Assembly: GCA_033764095.1 (NCBI GenBank)
Contig: JANRJF010000399.1
Location: 1 to 33,155 of the forward strand
Source of the DNA: JBDTMT01 sp033764095
GTDB lineage: Bacteria; Desulfobacterota; Binatia; HRBIN30; CADEER01
Length of the DNA stretch: 33,155 nucleotides
Direction: 5' to 3'
Shown: piece by piece, positions 32,515-33,155 of the stretch
Layout: every line of letters begins with the position of its first letter
Numbering within the stretch: the stretch's first letter is position 1
Made by a program: the position numbers and the translations under genes
Notes under the pieces: model-generated
The model's input: the letters and a program-made list of their open reading frames with translations, nothing else
What the model was told of the DNA's origin: nothing
Databases searched by the model: none

Positions 32515-33155
32515 ATGTCCCGTTCGCGTCCCGACGCGGTGCGGATCGCCGCGGCGGCGCTGCTCATTGTCCTGAGTGTCGCGCCGGCCCGCGCCGCGGT
32601 CACCCTGCAGGCCTCATCGACCACCGTCGCCAACCAGGGCGACAGCGGCACCATCTGTGTCGCCCTGATCACCGGCGGCGAGGAAGTCGCCGGCACCCAG
32701 AACGATCTGGTGTGGGACGGCAGCTGTGCCTCGATGTCCGACACCAGCAGCTGCTACGCGGCCGGTTCGCACGGTAAGCAACTGCAGGGCAAGCTGCTGG
32801 AGAATCGCGACTTCACCTACCGCGCCCTGATCCTGTCGCTGAGCGACGTCGATCCGATGGACAGCGGTGTCCTGTACTGCTGCAACTTCGTCTCCGAGGC
32901 GGCGCCCGGGCAGTGCTGCAACATCGCCATGACCGGCATGGGCGCCAGCGACTCGAAGGGCAACGCGGTGTCGGCGCTCGGCAGCTCCGGCAAGATCTGC
33001 ACGGCCAGCAGCAGCGGCAGCGGCGGCGGGACCGGGGGCGTGTTCAATCCCAACCAGCCGCTCGGGGCCAGCAACGCCGTGCCCGGCGGCGAAGCCGCGC
33101 CGGCGCCCGCGGCGCCGGCCAACGCCGCCCCCGGTGGCGCGCCGGCGGCGCCGCC
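32515..33155 (+). CDS. Secreted cysteine-rich protein of unknown function (3' end cut by window)
   Basis: 213 codons are visible with no stop before the window ends. The signal peptide spans about residues 1-27 (AAAALLIVLSVAPARAA). A beta-rich domain of about 130 residues follows, with VTLQASSTTVANQGDSGTIC and a NDLVWDG segment that recalls cohesin-like or Ig-like domains of extracellular proteins; this resemblance is weak. Nine or so cysteines occur in the visible part, including the pairs YCCNF and QCCNI, suggesting disulfides. From about residue 160 the chain becomes a Ser/Gly then Ala/Pro linker (SSGSGGGTGG, then APAPAAPANAAPGG), typical of a spacer to a further domain beyond the window. 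Monocistronic start, divergent from the M20 peptidase. Confidence 0.75.
   Translation, partial: MSRSRPDAVRIAAAALLIVLSVAPARAAVTLQASSTTVANQGDSGTICVALITGGEEVAGTQNDLVWDGSCASMSDTSSCYAAGSHGKQLQGKLLENRDFTYRALILSLSDVDPMDSGVLYCCNFVSEAAPGQCCNIAMTGMGASDSKGNAVSALGSSGKICTASSSGSGGGTGGVFNPNQPLGASNAVPGGEAAPAPAAPANAAPGGAPAAP

Overview
This is about 33 kb of very GC-rich, densely packed chromosomal DNA from a Gram-negative (diderm) aerobic bacterium. The diderm call rests on a TamB/TamA pair, lipoprotein diacylglyceryl transferase, cytochrome c maturation proteins and a quinone-linked dihydroorotate dehydrogenase. The mixture (an actinobacterial-style hemE-hemH-hemY run, a thiolase/DUF35 pair, apparently leaderless promoters) would suit an uncultured deltaproteobacterial-like or Binatota-like lineage; that placement is inference and no marker gene here proves it. 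I see no insertion sequence, phage gene, CRISPR array, tRNA or rRNA.

Layout. 1-6909 (minus strand): hemD, hemE, hemH, hemY, a DUF309 gene and an RNase E/G gene running off the left edge. 7027-8888 (plus): a patatin-like lipase and a TIGR04282-type glycosyltransferase. 8854-11892 (minus): plsC, then ccmA, ccmB, ccmC and a short TTG-start ccmD whose 3' end overlaps the glycosyltransferase. 12064-12345 (plus): a one-domain RRM protein with a strong hairpin behind it. 12379-15568 (minus): pyrD, thiC and a small unknown gene. 15569-16159 is the only long stretch without a convincing gene, and its right half is packed with hairpins. 16160-17774: a CDP-alcohol phosphatidyltransferase converging on, and overlapping, a flippase-like membrane protein. 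17891-24498 (plus): tamB and a six-POTRA tamA/bamA-like gene. 24510-25837 (minus): lgt and a TlpA-like thioredoxin. 26057-27042 (plus): a small HExxH protein and an overlapping unknown partner. 27046-29002 (minus): a DUF35 protein, a thiolase and a DUF3553-like protein. 29142-30949 (plus): mobA, a transglutaminase-like protein and a YfcD-like NUDIX hydrolase. Then a large inverted repeat, a secreted M20 peptidase (minus) and the start of a cysteine-rich secreted protein (plus).

Themes. Heme synthesis, heme delivery for c-type cytochromes (CcmABCD) and a periplasmic thiol-disulfide protein point to respiratory metabolism. TamA/TamB, Lgt, PlsC, the CDP-alcohol transferase, the flippase-like protein and the patatin point to envelope lipid and outer membrane work. 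MobA and ThiC supply cofactors.

The most interesting signals are not protein families. Several operon heads (hemD, plsC, lgt, the DUF35 gene, the last gene, and perhaps the DUF3553-like gene) have a promoter-like -10 box so close to the start codon that transcription should begin at or within a few bases of it, which means leaderless mRNAs. thiC has a 12-bp perfect palindrome exactly between its -35 and -10 boxes and no room for a TPP riboswitch. The 15851-16111 interval folds into an ordered series of hairpins, including a closed three-way junction, matching no RNA class I recognise.
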